A DNA stretch of 64,000 nucleotides from Paenibacillus sp. FSL A5-0031 (lineage in GTDB: Bacteria; Bacillota; Bacilli; Paenibacillales; Paenibacillaceae). Both the position numbers and the translations under genes were made by a program. Shown here piece after piece: positions 17,663 through 26,728 of this stretch. Position 1 is the first letter of the stretch. Each line of letters begins with the position of its first letter. Under the pieces are notes generated by a model that saw nothing but the letters and a program-made list of their open reading frames with translations, had not been told where the DNA came from and ran no database searches. Where the stretch lies: positions 62,001-126,000 of the forward strand of contig NZ_MRTD01000008.1 in NCBI RefSeq assembly GCF_001956295.1, read 5' to 3'.

Positions 17663-18886
17663 ATGGATCACATGGTGCTGGAGATCGGTCTTGCTGTTAT
17701 ACTCATCGCCTTAGTCGGGCTGTTAGCTGCAAAAATTCGGTTTTCCGTCATCCCGTTTTATATATTAATCGGCATGGCCGTAGGTCCACATGCTCCGCAC
17801 GTAGGCATACTGGACTTTAGGTTTATTCATAGTGCAGAACTAATTGAATTCATGGGGCGGCTAGGCGTGCTGTTCCTCCTGTTCTATTTAGGTCTGGAGT
17901 TTTCTGTGGGTCGATTAATGAAATCGGGTCGCTCAATAGCGGTAGGCGGAACGATCTATATTCTAATCAACTTTTCACTTGGCTTATTATTTGGCTGGAT
18001 CAACGACTTCCCTGTAGCGGAAACCATGGTCATCGCCGGCATTACAACGATCTCATCGAGCGCTATCGTCGCGAAGGTGCTCGTCGATTTAAAGAGGACT
18101 GCCAACCCGGAGACAGAAATGATTCTCGGCATCATTATGTTCGAGGATATCTTCCTTGCTGTATATATTTCCGTGCTCTCCGGACTCGTGCTCAGTGATT
18201 CATCGTCTTTAGGCGGAGTACTCCTGTCTGCTTCCTATGCATTAGGATTCATGCTGCTCTTCTTGATTATCGGCAGGAAGGCTGCACCGCTTCTGAACAA
18301 AATTCTCAATATTCGCTCGAATGAGCTGTTTCTGCTGCTCGTATTCGGCTTCTTGTTCCTCGTAGCAGGCTTCTCCGAAACGATTCACGTAGCTGAGGCG
18401 ATCGGTGCTTTGCTTGTAGGCTTAGTACTAGCTGAGACTGTTCACATGAAGCGGATTGAGCATATGATTTTGCCTTTCCGTGACTTCTTCGGTGCTTTAT
18501 TTTTCTTTAGCTTCGGACTGACCATCGACCCATTCGCACTTGGCGGAGCCGTATGGCTGTCACTTGGTGCGGTTGCCGTTACACTATTCGGCAACTTCTT
18601 GGCAGGCATGTTAGCCGGTAAAAGTGCTGGCTTAACGCCGAAGGCATCGGCTAATATAGGTTTGACCATCGTATCTCGCGGCGAGTTCTCCATCATTATG
18701 GCGAACCTCGGCAAAGCAGGCGGCTTGCTTGAGCTCCTGCAGCCATTCGCTGCCTTGTATGTACTCATTCTGGCGATATTGGGACCACTTCTGACTAAGG
18801 AGTCGAAGTGGGTATTCAAAGTATTAAACAAAGTATTTAGGTGGGAAAAAGGAAAGAAAGCACGGGAGCCTGGAAGCAAGGGCTGA
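17663..18886 (+). CDS. khtU: Cation:proton antiporter, CPA2 family, KhtU-like
   Basis: A 407-residue membrane antiporter that probably exports K+ in exchange for protons. It has about 12 membrane segments and the CPA2 pattern (YILIGMAVGPHAPHVGIL; LFYLGLEFSVGRLM; ITTISSSAIVAKVL; LIVSRGEFSII-like region IVSRGEFSIIMANL). The length equals that of B. subtilis KhtU. It begins 2 bp after the KhtT-like stop and is followed by a strong terminator, which closes the operon. It is expected to help with potassium or alkali stress and c-di-AMP-dependent K+ homeostasis. Confidence 0.93.
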   Translation: MDHMVLEIGLAVILIALVGLLAAKIRFSVIPFYILIGMAVGPHAPHVGILDFRFIHSAELIEFMGRLGVLFLLFYLGLEFSVGRLMKSGRSIAVGGTIYILINFSLGLLFGWINDFPVAETMVIAGITTISSSAIVAKVLVDLKRTANPETEMILGIIMFEDIFLAVYISVLSGLVLSDSSSLGGVLLSASYALGFMLLFLIIGRKAAPLLNKILNIRSNELFLLLVFGFLFLVAGFSETIHVAEAIGALLVGLVLAETVHMKRIEHMILPFRDFFGALFFFSFGLTIDPFALGGAVWLSLGAVAVTLFGNFLAGMLAGKSAGLTPKASANIGLTIVSRGEFSIIMANLGKAGGLLELLQPFAALYVLILAILGPLLTKESKWVFKVLNKVFRWEKGKKAREPGSKG

Positions 18887-18901
18887 CCACGCAATGAATA
18901 G

Positions 18902-18935
18902 AAAGGGATCTAGCCGTTGTCGGCTAGGTCCCTTT
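18902..18935 (+). terminator. Rho-independent terminator of the antiporter operon
   Basis: AAAGGGATCTAGCCG (18902-18916) pairs with CGGCTAGGTCCCTTT (18921-18935) with a single mismatch around a TTGT loop, followed by CTTTATTTT. Confidence 0.85.
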
Positions 18936-19053
18936 CTTTATTTTCAAATAAATTCCTATTGCTTATCTACATCAAACGCTGCTTATGGTATGCATTCCGC
19001 CAAGCTCTGCCGTATAATCGAAGCAGACCAGTTAAAATAAGGAATCAAAATGA

Positions 19054-19752
19054 ATGAACGAAAGGAAATTTATAAAAATGACGGCATCACTGCTATATAT
19101 TGAAGATGATATCGAAATCGGAAGCTTTGTCTCACAGCATTTGCAAGAGCAAGGCTATAAGGTTGAATGGTTAAAAAACGGCGAGCATGCACTCGAGGCC
19201 GCTGCAGGCTGCAGACTCGTCATCCTAGACGTTATGCTGCCGGGACTCGATGGTTTTACTATTGGACAACGGCTGAAAAAAGCAGCGCCGGATGTCCCGA
19301 TTCTTATGCTTTCAGCGCGCACCTCCATCGATGATAAGCTACAAGGGCTGCAGTTCGCTGACGACTACCTCACCAAGCCATTCCATCCCGACGAGCTGAC
19401 CGCACGCATCGAAGTGCTCCTTCGCAGGTCAGGCGCACGGCTTGCAGAACCTTTGGCTATTAAGCATCTGCTTGTCTATGAGCAGCAAAACCGGGTGGAA
19501 AACCGCGAGACCGGGGAAGAAATTATGCTGACAGGCAAACAGTTTCACATTTTCAGCTATCTACTGCGCCATTTGGGACAATTGCTTACGAAAGAGCAAA
19601 TCTATGAGGCCGTATGGGGAGAATCTTTTATTGATGGAGATAAAACGTTGATGGTTCATATCCGCTATTTGAGGGAAAAAATCGAGCGAAACCCCGCTGC
19701 TCCTGAAATTATTGAGACGGTACGCGGCATTGGCTATCGGGTGCGCGCATGA
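19054..19752 (+). CDS. OmpR-family response regulator
   Basis: A 232-residue regulator with a receiver domain (LLYIEDDIEIG; phospho-acceptor D59 in VILDVMLPGLDGF; conserved Lys in YLTKPF) and a winged-helix Trans_reg_C domain (LTGKQFHIFSYLLRHLGQLL; VHIRYLREKIERN). An in-frame ATG at 19078 (MTASLLYIEDD) would suit the domain edge and is an alternative start. The gene overlaps the kinase by 4 bp. It probably controls the LanFEG-like transporter genes downstream. Confidence 0.94.
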   Translation: MNERKFIKMTASLLYIEDDIEIGSFVSQHLQEQGYKVEWLKNGEHALEAAAGCRLVILDVMLPGLDGFTIGQRLKKAAPDVPILMLSARTSIDDKLQGLQFADDYLTKPFHPDELTARIEVLLRRSGARLAEPLAIKHLLVYEQQNRVENRETGEEIMLTGKQFHIFSYLLRHLGQLLTKEQIYEAVWGESFIDGDKTLMVHIRYLREKIERNPAAPEIIETVRGIGYRVRA

Positions 19753-21137
19753 AGAAGTCCAAACCACACACGGGAGGCATGAAGTTTCGCCAAACCTTGT
19801 TATCTCGCTACCTGCTTATCATTTTGTTTGCTTTTCTGTTTATTCCAATCATATTTCCGGTAGCTTCTATTCTTTATATGCTTATTCAAGAAAATACGCA
19901 AACCGCTAATATGGACTATTTAAAGTATGGCAGCGGAAAAGAATTAACCACAATATGGCATAATCAGGCTGCTGAATTAACAGAGAAGGATCCCGCTCAA
20001 ATCGACAAAAGATTGCGCGAGCTAAAACAAACTTACCCCGAGGCTTCCCTCTTCTGGGTTGACTCTGCTGGATCAACAAGGCTGCAGCTTCCTGTACAAG
20101 AGCAGCTTCCAAACAAGTGGACGCCTGCCAGCTCCATTCAATTTATGAAAGCAAGCATCGACAGCGATCCCTTTACGGTCGTGTCCTTCCTTGGAGCGGA
20201 CCATAAGGAACCTGGGTTTATGGTAATGCAGCTGCAGCGCTCCATCATTCAGCTCGATAAGCCGATCGGTTCAGGCACACCCTTTTATTTGGCGTTTCTA
20301 TTTATTATGTTCGCCTTCTTCTTCTTGATATCGCTGCTGTTCTTCCGGCACATTCGCAAACGTCTGCTCAGTCTGCAATCAGCGATGACGCTGCATGGCG
20401 ACAACGGTCTTCCGATGCCGATCCTTATTAACAAAAATGATGAGATCGGGCAGCTGGAGACAGCTTTTAATGAGATGGTTGAACAGCTTAAGGAGAGCAA
20501 GGAGCGCGAGCGTGCAGAGGAGGAGCTTCGCAAGCAGCTCATCGCCAGCCTGTCGCATGATCTGAGGACGCCCTTAACCGTCATGAACAGCCATTTGTAT
20601 TCGCTGCATAAGGAACCGTTAAGTTTGAATGCTCAAACAGCTGTGAAGCAAATGGAGCAAAAAATAACCAGCTTAGACAGTCTCATTGAAAACTTACTTT
20701 CCTACACGCTCATGACAAGCGGACGATATCCACTTAAGCTGGAGCCACTGGATCTGCTGCGATTAGTTCGTGAAAGCGCCGCGTCTTGGTACCCTCTTTG
20801 GGAACAGGAAGGAATCGTCGCTGATGTGGAGCTGCCTGATGGCACTATGCTTCGTGTTGTCGATAAGGCAGGTTTCCGCCGCGTGCTGGATAATTTATTT
20901 CAAAATGTGACGAGGCATGCGAACGGCGGCAAATACATCGGCATTACCGTTGAGTATTACCAAGGCCAATCTGCGCTCATTATTCGCGATCATGGCAACG
21001 GGCTAGAGACTGCTCCGATGGGCAAAGGTGCAGGCATTGGGCTAGCCATTGTCGATTATCTTCTGAAAGAAATGAAGCTCGAATGGCATAGGGATACCCA
21101 AGCTAGTGGAACGACCATATACATTTATTCAAATTGA
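19749..21137 (+). CDS. Sensor histidine kinase
   Basis: A 462-residue membrane kinase partnering the regulator it overlaps by 4 bp (ATGA). It has membrane segments at about 21-45 and 178-200, with an extracellular domain of about 130 residues between them, and a HAMP-like linker (DEIGQLETAFNEMVEQL). The dimerisation helix has the phosphorylated H270 in IASLSHDLRTPL. A HATPase domain follows (NLFQNVTRHAN; IRDHGNGL; GAGIGLAIV). The extracellular domain is long compared with BceS-type kinases, so the signal may be bound directly. Confidence 0.94.
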   Translation: MKKSKPHTGGMKFRQTLLSRYLLIILFAFLFIPIIFPVASILYMLIQENTQTANMDYLKYGSGKELTTIWHNQAAELTEKDPAQIDKRLRELKQTYPEASLFWVDSAGSTRLQLPVQEQLPNKWTPASSIQFMKASIDSDPFTVVSFLGADHKEPGFMVMQLQRSIIQLDKPIGSGTPFYLAFLFIMFAFFFLISLLFFRHIRKRLLSLQSAMTLHGDNGLPMPILINKNDEIGQLETAFNEMVEQLKESKERERAEEELRKQLIASLSHDLRTPLTVMNSHLYSLHKEPLSLNAQTAVKQMEQKITSLDSLIENLLSYTLMTSGRYPLKLEPLDLLRLVRESAASWYPLWEQEGIVADVELPDGTMLRVVDKAGFRRVLDNLFQNVTRHANGGKYIGITVEYYQGQSALIIRDHGNGLETAPMGKGAGIGLAIVDYLLKEMKLEWHRDTQASGTTIYIYSN

Positions 21138-21220
21138 TTTTATTTTTTTAAACAAAATTTAAACTTGGGGAGCCCTTCGTTTAACCTTCACCCGTTAATG
21201 TAAGTACTGAGGTGATTAAC

Positions 21221-22132
21221 GTGAATGAATGGGTAATCGAAACGAAAGGACTAAGCAAACGTTATAAAGGGCGTTATGCGGTGTCCAATCTAAATTTGAA
21301 AATTGCAAAAGGAGATATATATGGCTTTCTTGGGCCGAATGGCGCTGGTAAAACGACGACAATCCGCATGCTGCTCGGATTAATCCAGCCCTCGGGCGGA
21401 TCGGTCCATATTTTTGGGAAGTCATTGAATAAGGAAAGGTTATCCATATTACGCCGGGTCGGCTCGCTCGTCGAATACCCTTCGTATTATGGTCATTTAA
21501 GCGCCGTCGACAACCTCGAAGCTATTCGCCGCATACTCGGTGCTCCTGTCTCCAAAATTGCTGAAGTGCTCGACATCGTTGGACTGACCAAGGAAGCGCG
21601 GCGTCCAGTGAAAGGCTTCTCGCTTGGAATGAAGCAGCGACTAGGTATCGCAAGCGCATTGCTTGGCAGCCCGGAGCTGCTGCTGCTCGACGAGCCGACA
21701 AATGGACTAGATCCATCCGGCATATTGGAAATTCGTGAATTAATTAAAGAAATGCCTAAGCAGCATGGCATTACCGTCCTTATATCCAGCCATTTGTTAA
21801 GCGAGGTTGAGCTTACAGCAGGAACCGTCGGTATTATTCGTCAGGGGGAGCTTGTCTTCCAAGATACGATCAGCCATTTGCATGCACAGGCACAAGGCAC
21901 AATATCGCTGGTCGTGTCTGAGCCAGAGCTAGCACTTGCTGCCTTGCAGCGGCAAGGTGTGGGCGCTGTACAAAATGGTTCCGCCATTATGCTGGAGCAT
22001 ACCGATAACCCTGCACTTGCACGCATTATCAAAAATCTCGTAGAGCGAGATCACTCTATCTACCGTGTCGAGGAGAAACGCAAATCACTGGAGGATCTCT
22101 TCCTGCAAATTGTCGGGGAGGGTAAGCTATGA
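21221..22132 (+). CDS. ABC transporter ATP-binding protein, BcrA/LanF-like
   Basis: About 303 residues. It has Walker A (GFLGPNGAGKTTTIR), the Q-loop region, signature motif (VKGFSLGMKQRLGIA), Walker B (LLLLDEPTNGLDP) and H-loop (SSHLLSEVE). This drug-resistance ATPase class energises exporters of lantibiotics or bacitracin-like peptides. GTG at 21221 is preferred because GAGGTGA lies 5 nt upstream; GTG at 21212 is inside that site. The stop overlaps the next start by 4 bp. Confidence 0.92.
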   Translation: MNEWVIETKGLSKRYKGRYAVSNLNLKIAKGDIYGFLGPNGAGKTTTIRMLLGLIQPSGGSVHIFGKSLNKERLSILRRVGSLVEYPSYYGHLSAVDNLEAIRRILGAPVSKIAEVLDIVGLTKEARRPVKGFSLGMKQRLGIASALLGSPELLLLDEPTNGLDPSGILEIRELIKEMPKQHGITVLISSHLLSEVELTAGTVGIIRQGELVFQDTISHLHAQAQGTISLVVSEPELALAALQRQGVGAVQNGSAIMLEHTDNPALARIIKNLVERDHSIYRVEEKRKSLEDLFLQIVGEGKL

Positions 22133-22857
22133 TGCTCAAAGCACTTTCAGCTGATTTTTTGAAAATACGCGGCAAAGGGCTATGGTTTCTTATCTTTATT
22201 GGTCCTATCGGATTGATTGCTATGCAAGCTCTTAATTACGGACTTCGATATGATTATTTAACGAACAAATATGCAGGAAGACTCTGGGAGGTCTTGCTTC
22301 AGGACATCCAAATGTTTGTTCCAATCTCGCTATTCCTTGGAGTGACACTTGTCTCTTCCCTGCTAGCAAATATCGAACATAACACAAATGCGTGGAAGCA
22401 GCTGCTCGCCCTTCCTATTTCCAAGGGTGCCGTGTTCCGCTCCAAATTTGCATTAAGCTTCTTGTTGCTGCTCTCGTCATGTGTTTTGCTGGCAATAGGT
22501 ACCGCTGCGCTCGGTTTATCTTTGCGATTCGGGCTTAAAGAGATGCCAGTAATCGATATTTTGCGGCTTTGCTTCCTGCCGTTTATCGCATCGCTCCCGG
22601 CGCTTGCGCTGTTTGTATGGCTTTGCATGACCATGAAAAATCAAGCCATTCCTATTACGTTTGGCGTATTGATCGCAATCAGCTCCATATTCACAGGCCT
22701 GATTTCAAAGGATTGGTCAAAGCTGCTGCCCTTAAACTGGCCAATGCTAGGTTATATGGACCCCCAGCGAGAGCTATTCGTAGGTGGAGGCTTTCTGCTC
22801 GGATGCATCCTTCTACTTGTTGGAGCCTTTCATTTCATCAAAAAGGATGTGAATTGA
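22129..22857 (+). CDS. ABC transporter permease, LanE/MutE-like
   Basis: A 242-residue ABC-2-type permease with about six membrane segments. It opens LKALSADFLKIRGKGLWFLI and has NTNAWKQLLALPISKGAVF, typical of the lantibiotic-protection permease pair EpiE/MutE and EpiG/MutG. It starts 4 bp inside the ATPase gene and lies 1 bp before the second permease, so the three are one transcription unit. Substrate inferred only from family: membrane-active peptide antibiotics. Confidence 0.9.
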   Translation: MMLKALSADFLKIRGKGLWFLIFIGPIGLIAMQALNYGLRYDYLTNKYAGRLWEVLLQDIQMFVPISLFLGVTLVSSLLANIEHNTNAWKQLLALPISKGAVFRSKFALSFLLLLSSCVLLAIGTAALGLSLRFGLKEMPVIDILRLCFLPFIASLPALALFVWLCMTMKNQAIPITFGVLIAISSIFTGLISKDWSKLLPLNWPMLGYMDPQRELFVGGGFLLGCILLLVGAFHFIKKDVN

Positions 22858-22858
22858 A

Positions 22859-23599
22859 ATGATGGGTTTCCTACGTTTAGTCGCTGCGGAACGGATTAAG
22901 TTATTCAAAACGTTTATTTGGATACTCATCCCGCTCAGCTCGCTGCTGTCACTTGCTCTTGGCATGTTAATATCGTTTGATTCGCCGGATGCGTCCGCTC
23001 AATATGCCCTGCTCATTGCTTCGATGGCTTCGTTCCACGCCATGCTGTTCTTACCAATATTAACGGGCATTCTGTCCGCTTTCGTATGCAGATATGAGCA
23101 TGTAGGAGGAGGGTGGAAGCAGCTGCTAACGCTGCCTGTGTCTAGAATCGGACTCTACTTCGCCAAATTTAGCGTAGTCGCCGTACTCCTAGCCATAACG
23201 CAGCTGCTGTTTCTAGGAGCAGTTATTATTGCAGCGACCTATCAAGGCATCGACGGCCCGCTTCCATGGGCGATGCTCCTGAAAGGAGTTGGCAGCGGCT
23301 GGCTTGCCTGCCTCCCGCTTGCCGCGCTTCAACTGCTCGTATCTGTAAGCTGGAGCAGCTTTGCCGCTCCACTCGTCATTAATGTGATGCTTACGCTGCC
23401 TAATATGCTTATCGTTAATTCTGAACGCTTCGCTCCCTTCTACCCATGGGCACAACCAATGCTGGCGATGCTAAGCTTCGAAGGCGACAATTTCGGCGCT
23501 TTTGCGCTCCCTTTAGAAAACTTGCTCATTACGATAACGAGCAGCTTTGTTTTGTTTTTTGCAATTGGTCTCCTTTATTTTACTCGCAAAGAAGTGTAA
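22859..23599 (+). CDS. ABC transporter permease, LanG/MutG-like
   Basis: A 246-residue paralogue of the preceding permease, with about six membrane segments and the equivalent loop VGGGWKQLLTLPVSRIGLYF. It starts ATGATG immediately after the previous stop and ends 18 bp before a strong terminator. The pair would form the heterodimeric channel of a LanFEG-type exporter. No lantibiotic precursor or modification gene is present in the window, so resistance to a foreign peptide is more likely than self-immunity. Confidence 0.9.
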   Translation: MMGFLRLVAAERIKLFKTFIWILIPLSSLLSLALGMLISFDSPDASAQYALLIASMASFHAMLFLPILTGILSAFVCRYEHVGGGWKQLLTLPVSRIGLYFAKFSVVAVLLAITQLLFLGAVIIAATYQGIDGPLPWAMLLKGVGSGWLACLPLAALQLLVSVSWSSFAAPLVINVMLTLPNMLIVNSERFAPFYPWAQPMLAMLSFEGDNFGAFALPLENLLITITSSFVLFFAIGLLYFTRKEV

Positions 23600-23617
23600 G
23601 GGGCTTAGATACAAACG

Positions 23618-23660
23618 AAAAACGGTCAATCCCACTGCTGAGGCGGGATTGACCGTTTTT
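23618..23660 (+). terminator. Rho-independent terminator of the LanFEG-like operon
   Basis: AAAAACGGTCAATCCC (23618-23633) pairs perfectly with GGGATTGACCGTTTTT (23645-23660), ending in a T run. Confidence 0.9.
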
Positions 23661-23725
23661 TATTACTGTATTCAATCAACTCATTCTGTACGGCGTCCTG
23701 CCTTATTGGCTTCTAGAATACCAAA

Positions 23726-23912
23726 CTAACAGGAATTTCTCCCGCTATCATTCGCTCTTTTCCGATAAAAACCAAGTTAACGGGAAATTCTCCCGCTAAA
23801 CCAGGCAATATTTTAGGAAACAGCCCATTTCCATTGATTTAACGGTACAAATTCCTTCTAATTCAGCATATACGGGCATAATCGCAAAATTAGCTGGAGA
23901 TTTTCCTGTTCA
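23726..23912. repeat. Three copies of a 22-25 bp intergenic motif
   Basis: The gap 23600-23946 holds no gene. Beyond the terminator it carries CTAACAGGAATTTCTCCCGC at 23726, GTTAACGGGAAATTCTCCCG at 23776 and an inverted copy TTAGCTGGAGATTTTCCTGT at 23890. The core is WAACRGGAAWTTCTCCMGCTA. The first two are direct repeats 50 bp apart. They look like remnants of a dispersed non-coding element. Confidence 0.65.
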
Positions 23913-23946
23913 TTATGATTTCTACCTGCAATCCCAGCTTGCTTGG

Positions 23947-24930
23947 TTAAAAGGTTATGAATCCCATCGCACGCTTCGCTTTAAGAAGCGTTATTTGAGC
24001 CGTTTCCGAGGCTCTCATCGCTCCTTCTTTAAGGATACGGATCAGCTCGTCTGAATCGATAATATCTGTATATCTCTCTTGTATAGGTACTAGCTTCTCG
24101 ACGACGACCTCGGCTAAATCCTTCTTAAACCCGCCATATCCTTGGCCCTCGTAACGCCTTTCAATCGTCTCGGTGGACTCTCCTGAGAACACCGCATAGA
24201 TCTCGATCAAATTGCTGACCGCAGGTTTATTGTCCCAATCATATCGCACAGACATTTCTGAATCGGTAACAGCTCTTGCGAGCTTTTTACGAATATCAGC
24301 TGGCGAGTCAAGTAGCAGCACGTAGCTATTTTTATTTGGGTTGCTCTTGCTCATTTTTTTAGTTGGATCATCAAGCCCCATAATACGGGAGCCAATAGTG
24401 GGGATGATTGGTTCAGGAATTACAAATGTTTTTTCAAAACGACTATTAAATCGCGCAGCTAAATCTCTAGTCATCTCTAAATGCTGCTTCTGATCCTCCC
24501 CGACAGGTACATGGGTCGCTTGATAAAGGAGAATGTCCGCTGCCATCAAGGCAGGGTACGTAAACAAAGCAGAGCTGACAGAATCTTTCCCATCTGATTT
24601 CTCTTTGAACTGCGTCATTCTGCTCAGCTCTCCAAAGTGAACCTGAGTCTCCATTATCCATCCCAGCTCAACATGCGCAGGCACATGCGATTGTATAAAA
24701 ATCGTCGCTTTTTTAGGATCAATTCCAGCAGCAATATAAAATGCGGCAATGTCCTTTGAACGCTGAAATAATTCTTTCGGGTCCTGAGGAACAGTCACCG
24801 CATGAAGATCCGGCACAAAGAAAAAGCATTCAAAGTCATGCTGCATTTTCACAAATTGATGCAAGGCACCTCCATAACCGCCTATATTAAGCTCCCCACT
24901 TGGTTTTATTCCTGAAAGGATACGTTTCAT
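23947..24930 (-). CDS. trpS: Tryptophanyl-tRNA synthetase, variant form
   Basis: A 327-residue class I synthetase that charges tRNA-Trp. It has the family core (VPVGEDQKQHLEMTRDLAAR) and KMSKS at residues 192-196. Two positions differ from the B. stearothermophilus/B. subtilis enzymes. Residue 9 is Lys rather than Gln (SGIKPSG), and the TIGN motif reads NIGG (15-18). From memory of work on Streptomyces TrpRS1, Lys at position 9 confers indolmycin resistance. The residue matching His43 is unchanged. The 162-bp upstream region shows no T-box leader. It may be a second, resistance-type synthetase. The start has AAGGAGG. Confidence 0.92.
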   Translation of the reverse strand: MKRILSGIKPSGELNIGGYGGALHQFVKMQHDFECFFFVPDLHAVTVPQDPKELFQRSKDIAAFYIAAGIDPKKATIFIQSHVPAHVELGWIMETQVHFGELSRMTQFKEKSDGKDSVSSALFTYPALMAADILLYQATHVPVGEDQKQHLEMTRDLAARFNSRFEKTFVIPEPIIPTIGSRIMGLDDPTKKMSKSNPNKNSYVLLLDSPADIRKKLARAVTDSEMSVRYDWDNKPAVSNLIEIYAVFSGESTETIERRYEGQGYGGFKKDLAEVVVEKLVPIQERYTDIIDSDELIRILKEGAMRASETAQITLLKAKRAMGFITF

Positions 24931-25092
24931 GTTACTTCCTCCTTATTTGCGGCTAATCATTATTGGAGATGTTCTTGCTCCAAGCGCATCGTGAGGTCGG
25001 TACTACAAAAGATAGAACTATTGCGATATTCGGTATAACGTTATGCTTTAGGGGTACAGAGCTTCCATACTCACAGAAGAGGTGTTGTCCCC

Positions 25093-25845
25093 ATGAAACA
25101 AAAGCTATTTTACGTTTTAGTTGCTATAGCCAGCTATTTTGCAGGTGTACTCGCTTATTTAGGTTATTTGGCGCTCGTGTACGATCAGAGCCTCGGAAGT
25201 GATTCGAGCAAGCTTATCGGCTGGACGCTTCCTTCGTATCTATTCCTTATTCTCCCGTTTTACACCCTGATGTTCCGCTGGAGAAAATCGGCTATTTTGC
25301 TGCGCACTACCCTGCTAATTGTTCTAAGTATCATTGCCGCAGCTTCCGTTACCGTTATGATGGGCTTAGGAATATGGGGATTACAGGATCTCTTTTCTCC
25401 TGAGTTCGGACTGTTTATTTTACTATTTGCCAGCTCTGCAATTGTATTCTCTGTAGGTTCTCTTGTTGCTATAAAAGAGAAGGGCTATCTCATCTTCTTT
25501 CTTGCTTCACTTATAATCATATATCTGCCGATCAACATGCTGGTCTCAGAGGTTGAGAAAAACAGACCAGTTATCCATCACATTCCGCAAAGCTTTCACG
25601 GCACTGTTGTCATTCATTTTGGCGATTCAAGCTCTCCGCCTATCTCTAAGAAAAAAGGATATGAAGTCATTAATATTTCGGAAAATGGTATCTATAAAAC
25701 GTCTAGTCCTCGGCCTGTGCGAGGCATTAAGCATGTATTAGTGGACAAGCTGGGCAATGAAGTAAAGGAAATTTCGATCTCTGGCGAAACCATGAAATAC
25801 GGCTCCGATCCTGGAGTAACGATTAGCGAGTATGCTGTGCCTTAA
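25093..25845 (+). CDS. Hypothetical membrane protein with extracytoplasmic C-terminal domain
   Basis: A 250-residue protein with about five hydrophobic segments in residues 1-155 (first at 7-29). A soluble beta-rich tail (about 160-250) includes FHGTVVIHFGDSSSPPISKK, TSSPRPVRGIKHVLVDKLG and DPGVTISEYAVP. I recognise no family. The ATG is preceded by GAGGTG at 8 nt. It is divergent from trpS, and its last 23 bp overlap the convergent neighbour's end. Confidence 0.75.
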   Translation: MKQKLFYVLVAIASYFAGVLAYLGYLALVYDQSLGSDSSKLIGWTLPSYLFLILPFYTLMFRWRKSAILLRTTLLIVLSIIAAASVTVMMGLGIWGLQDLFSPEFGLFILLFASSAIVFSVGSLVAIKEKGYLIFFLASLIIIYLPINMLVSEVEKNRPVIHHIPQSFHGTVVIHFGDSSSPPISKKKGYEVINISENGIYKTSSPRPVRGIKHVLVDKLGNEVKEISISGETMKYGSDPGVTISEYAVP

Positions 25846-26728
25846 CAAAATAAGGCCCTAATTCAGACTCATGGGTTACGACATAGGTCCACTTAAAATG
25901 CTCATCTACAATATAGATGTCCTGCTCGCCTTCCACATCCTCAGGCATTAAACGCGCTGCATCTTCTAAAAACAACACTAAATCATGCTGCTGATAGAAG
26001 ACATAACACGCCTTTTTAGGCTCATTACGGAATGCTTCGACCGCTTGTTCATCGCTTAAGCATGGTTTTTTTGTATAGCTGAAAACATGCCATAAATATT
26101 GTTCCATATAAATGTTCGTCTTTTCTTCGGCATCCAAACCCTCTGCAAAAACGTCTTCCCACTCGCGCTTCATGTCACGACCCTCATGCTCTGCCTCAGC
26201 CACAATCATAGACTTAACTTCAAGTTTGGGTATCAACTCAAGATGCTCAATCCTCACCTTACGATCATCAAACAAAAAACGCTTTATATTGTCCTTCAAT
26301 TCGTCGCTGGCATGCTCCAGCATTTCGTATAGTCTTCCTGCTTGACGCATTACGATATCAGAGTTAATCATTGGCTCGTTTTCGAAGAAACCGTCAGGAT
26401 ATTGTCTAACATTCGGTGCCTGAACCGAGCCAAAATATTTAAATAAATACTCGAATGTATTTTGTTCCATACTCTCATCAATAATTTTCTCAATATGTGC
26501 TCGACTTACTTGATCGACAATAATCAAATTTTCTTCTGACCAGACGAACGTATTTTCCCCTCTGCTCAGCCGATCGTTACGGATGGATTCGATACATTTT
26601 ATCGTATAAAAATTAGCTACCCATCGGGAGTAATCTGGAAATGTGACATAAACACAGACGCTAGCATCTGTTTCGTCCTCAATGGAGCATTCCCAATCTA
26701 TCCTCACATGCCTCTTTTTCGAAAACAA
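25823..26728 (-). CDS. Hypothetical protein with C-terminal DUF4275-like domain
   Basis: A 301-residue soluble protein. The C-terminal half (about 185-301) resembles DUF4275, with EKTNIYMEQYLWHVFSYTKK, CYVFYQQHDLVLFLEDA and a closing WTYVVTHE. The N-terminal half (about 1-150) is a separate alpha/beta region (VTFPDYSRWVANFY; WSEENLIIVDQVSRAHIEKI) that I do not recognise. The start is TTG, with AAGGGGGT at 7 nt. DUF4275 proteins usually stand alone and are shorter, so this looks like a two-domain fusion. Function unknown. Confidence 0.75.
   Translation of the reverse strand: MFSKKRHVRIDWECSIEDETDASVCVYVTFPDYSRWVANFYTIKCIESIRNDRLSRGENTFVWSEENLIIVDQVSRAHIEKIIDESMEQNTFEYLFKYFGSVQAPNVRQYPDGFFENEPMINSDIVMRQAGRLYEMLEHASDELKDNIKRFLFDDRKVRIEHLELIPKLEVKSMIVAEAEHEGRDMKREWEDVFAEGLDAEEKTNIYMEQYLWHVFSYTKKPCLSDEQAVEAFRNEPKKACYVFYQQHDLVLFLEDAARLMPEDVEGEQDIYIVDEHFKWTYVVTHESELGPYFVKAQHTR

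Noticed and set aside
24931..25092. Possible T-box riboswitch upstream of trpS
   Set aside because: The region is only 162 bp, shared with a divergent promoter, and the conserved AGGGTGGNACCGCG sequence is absent.
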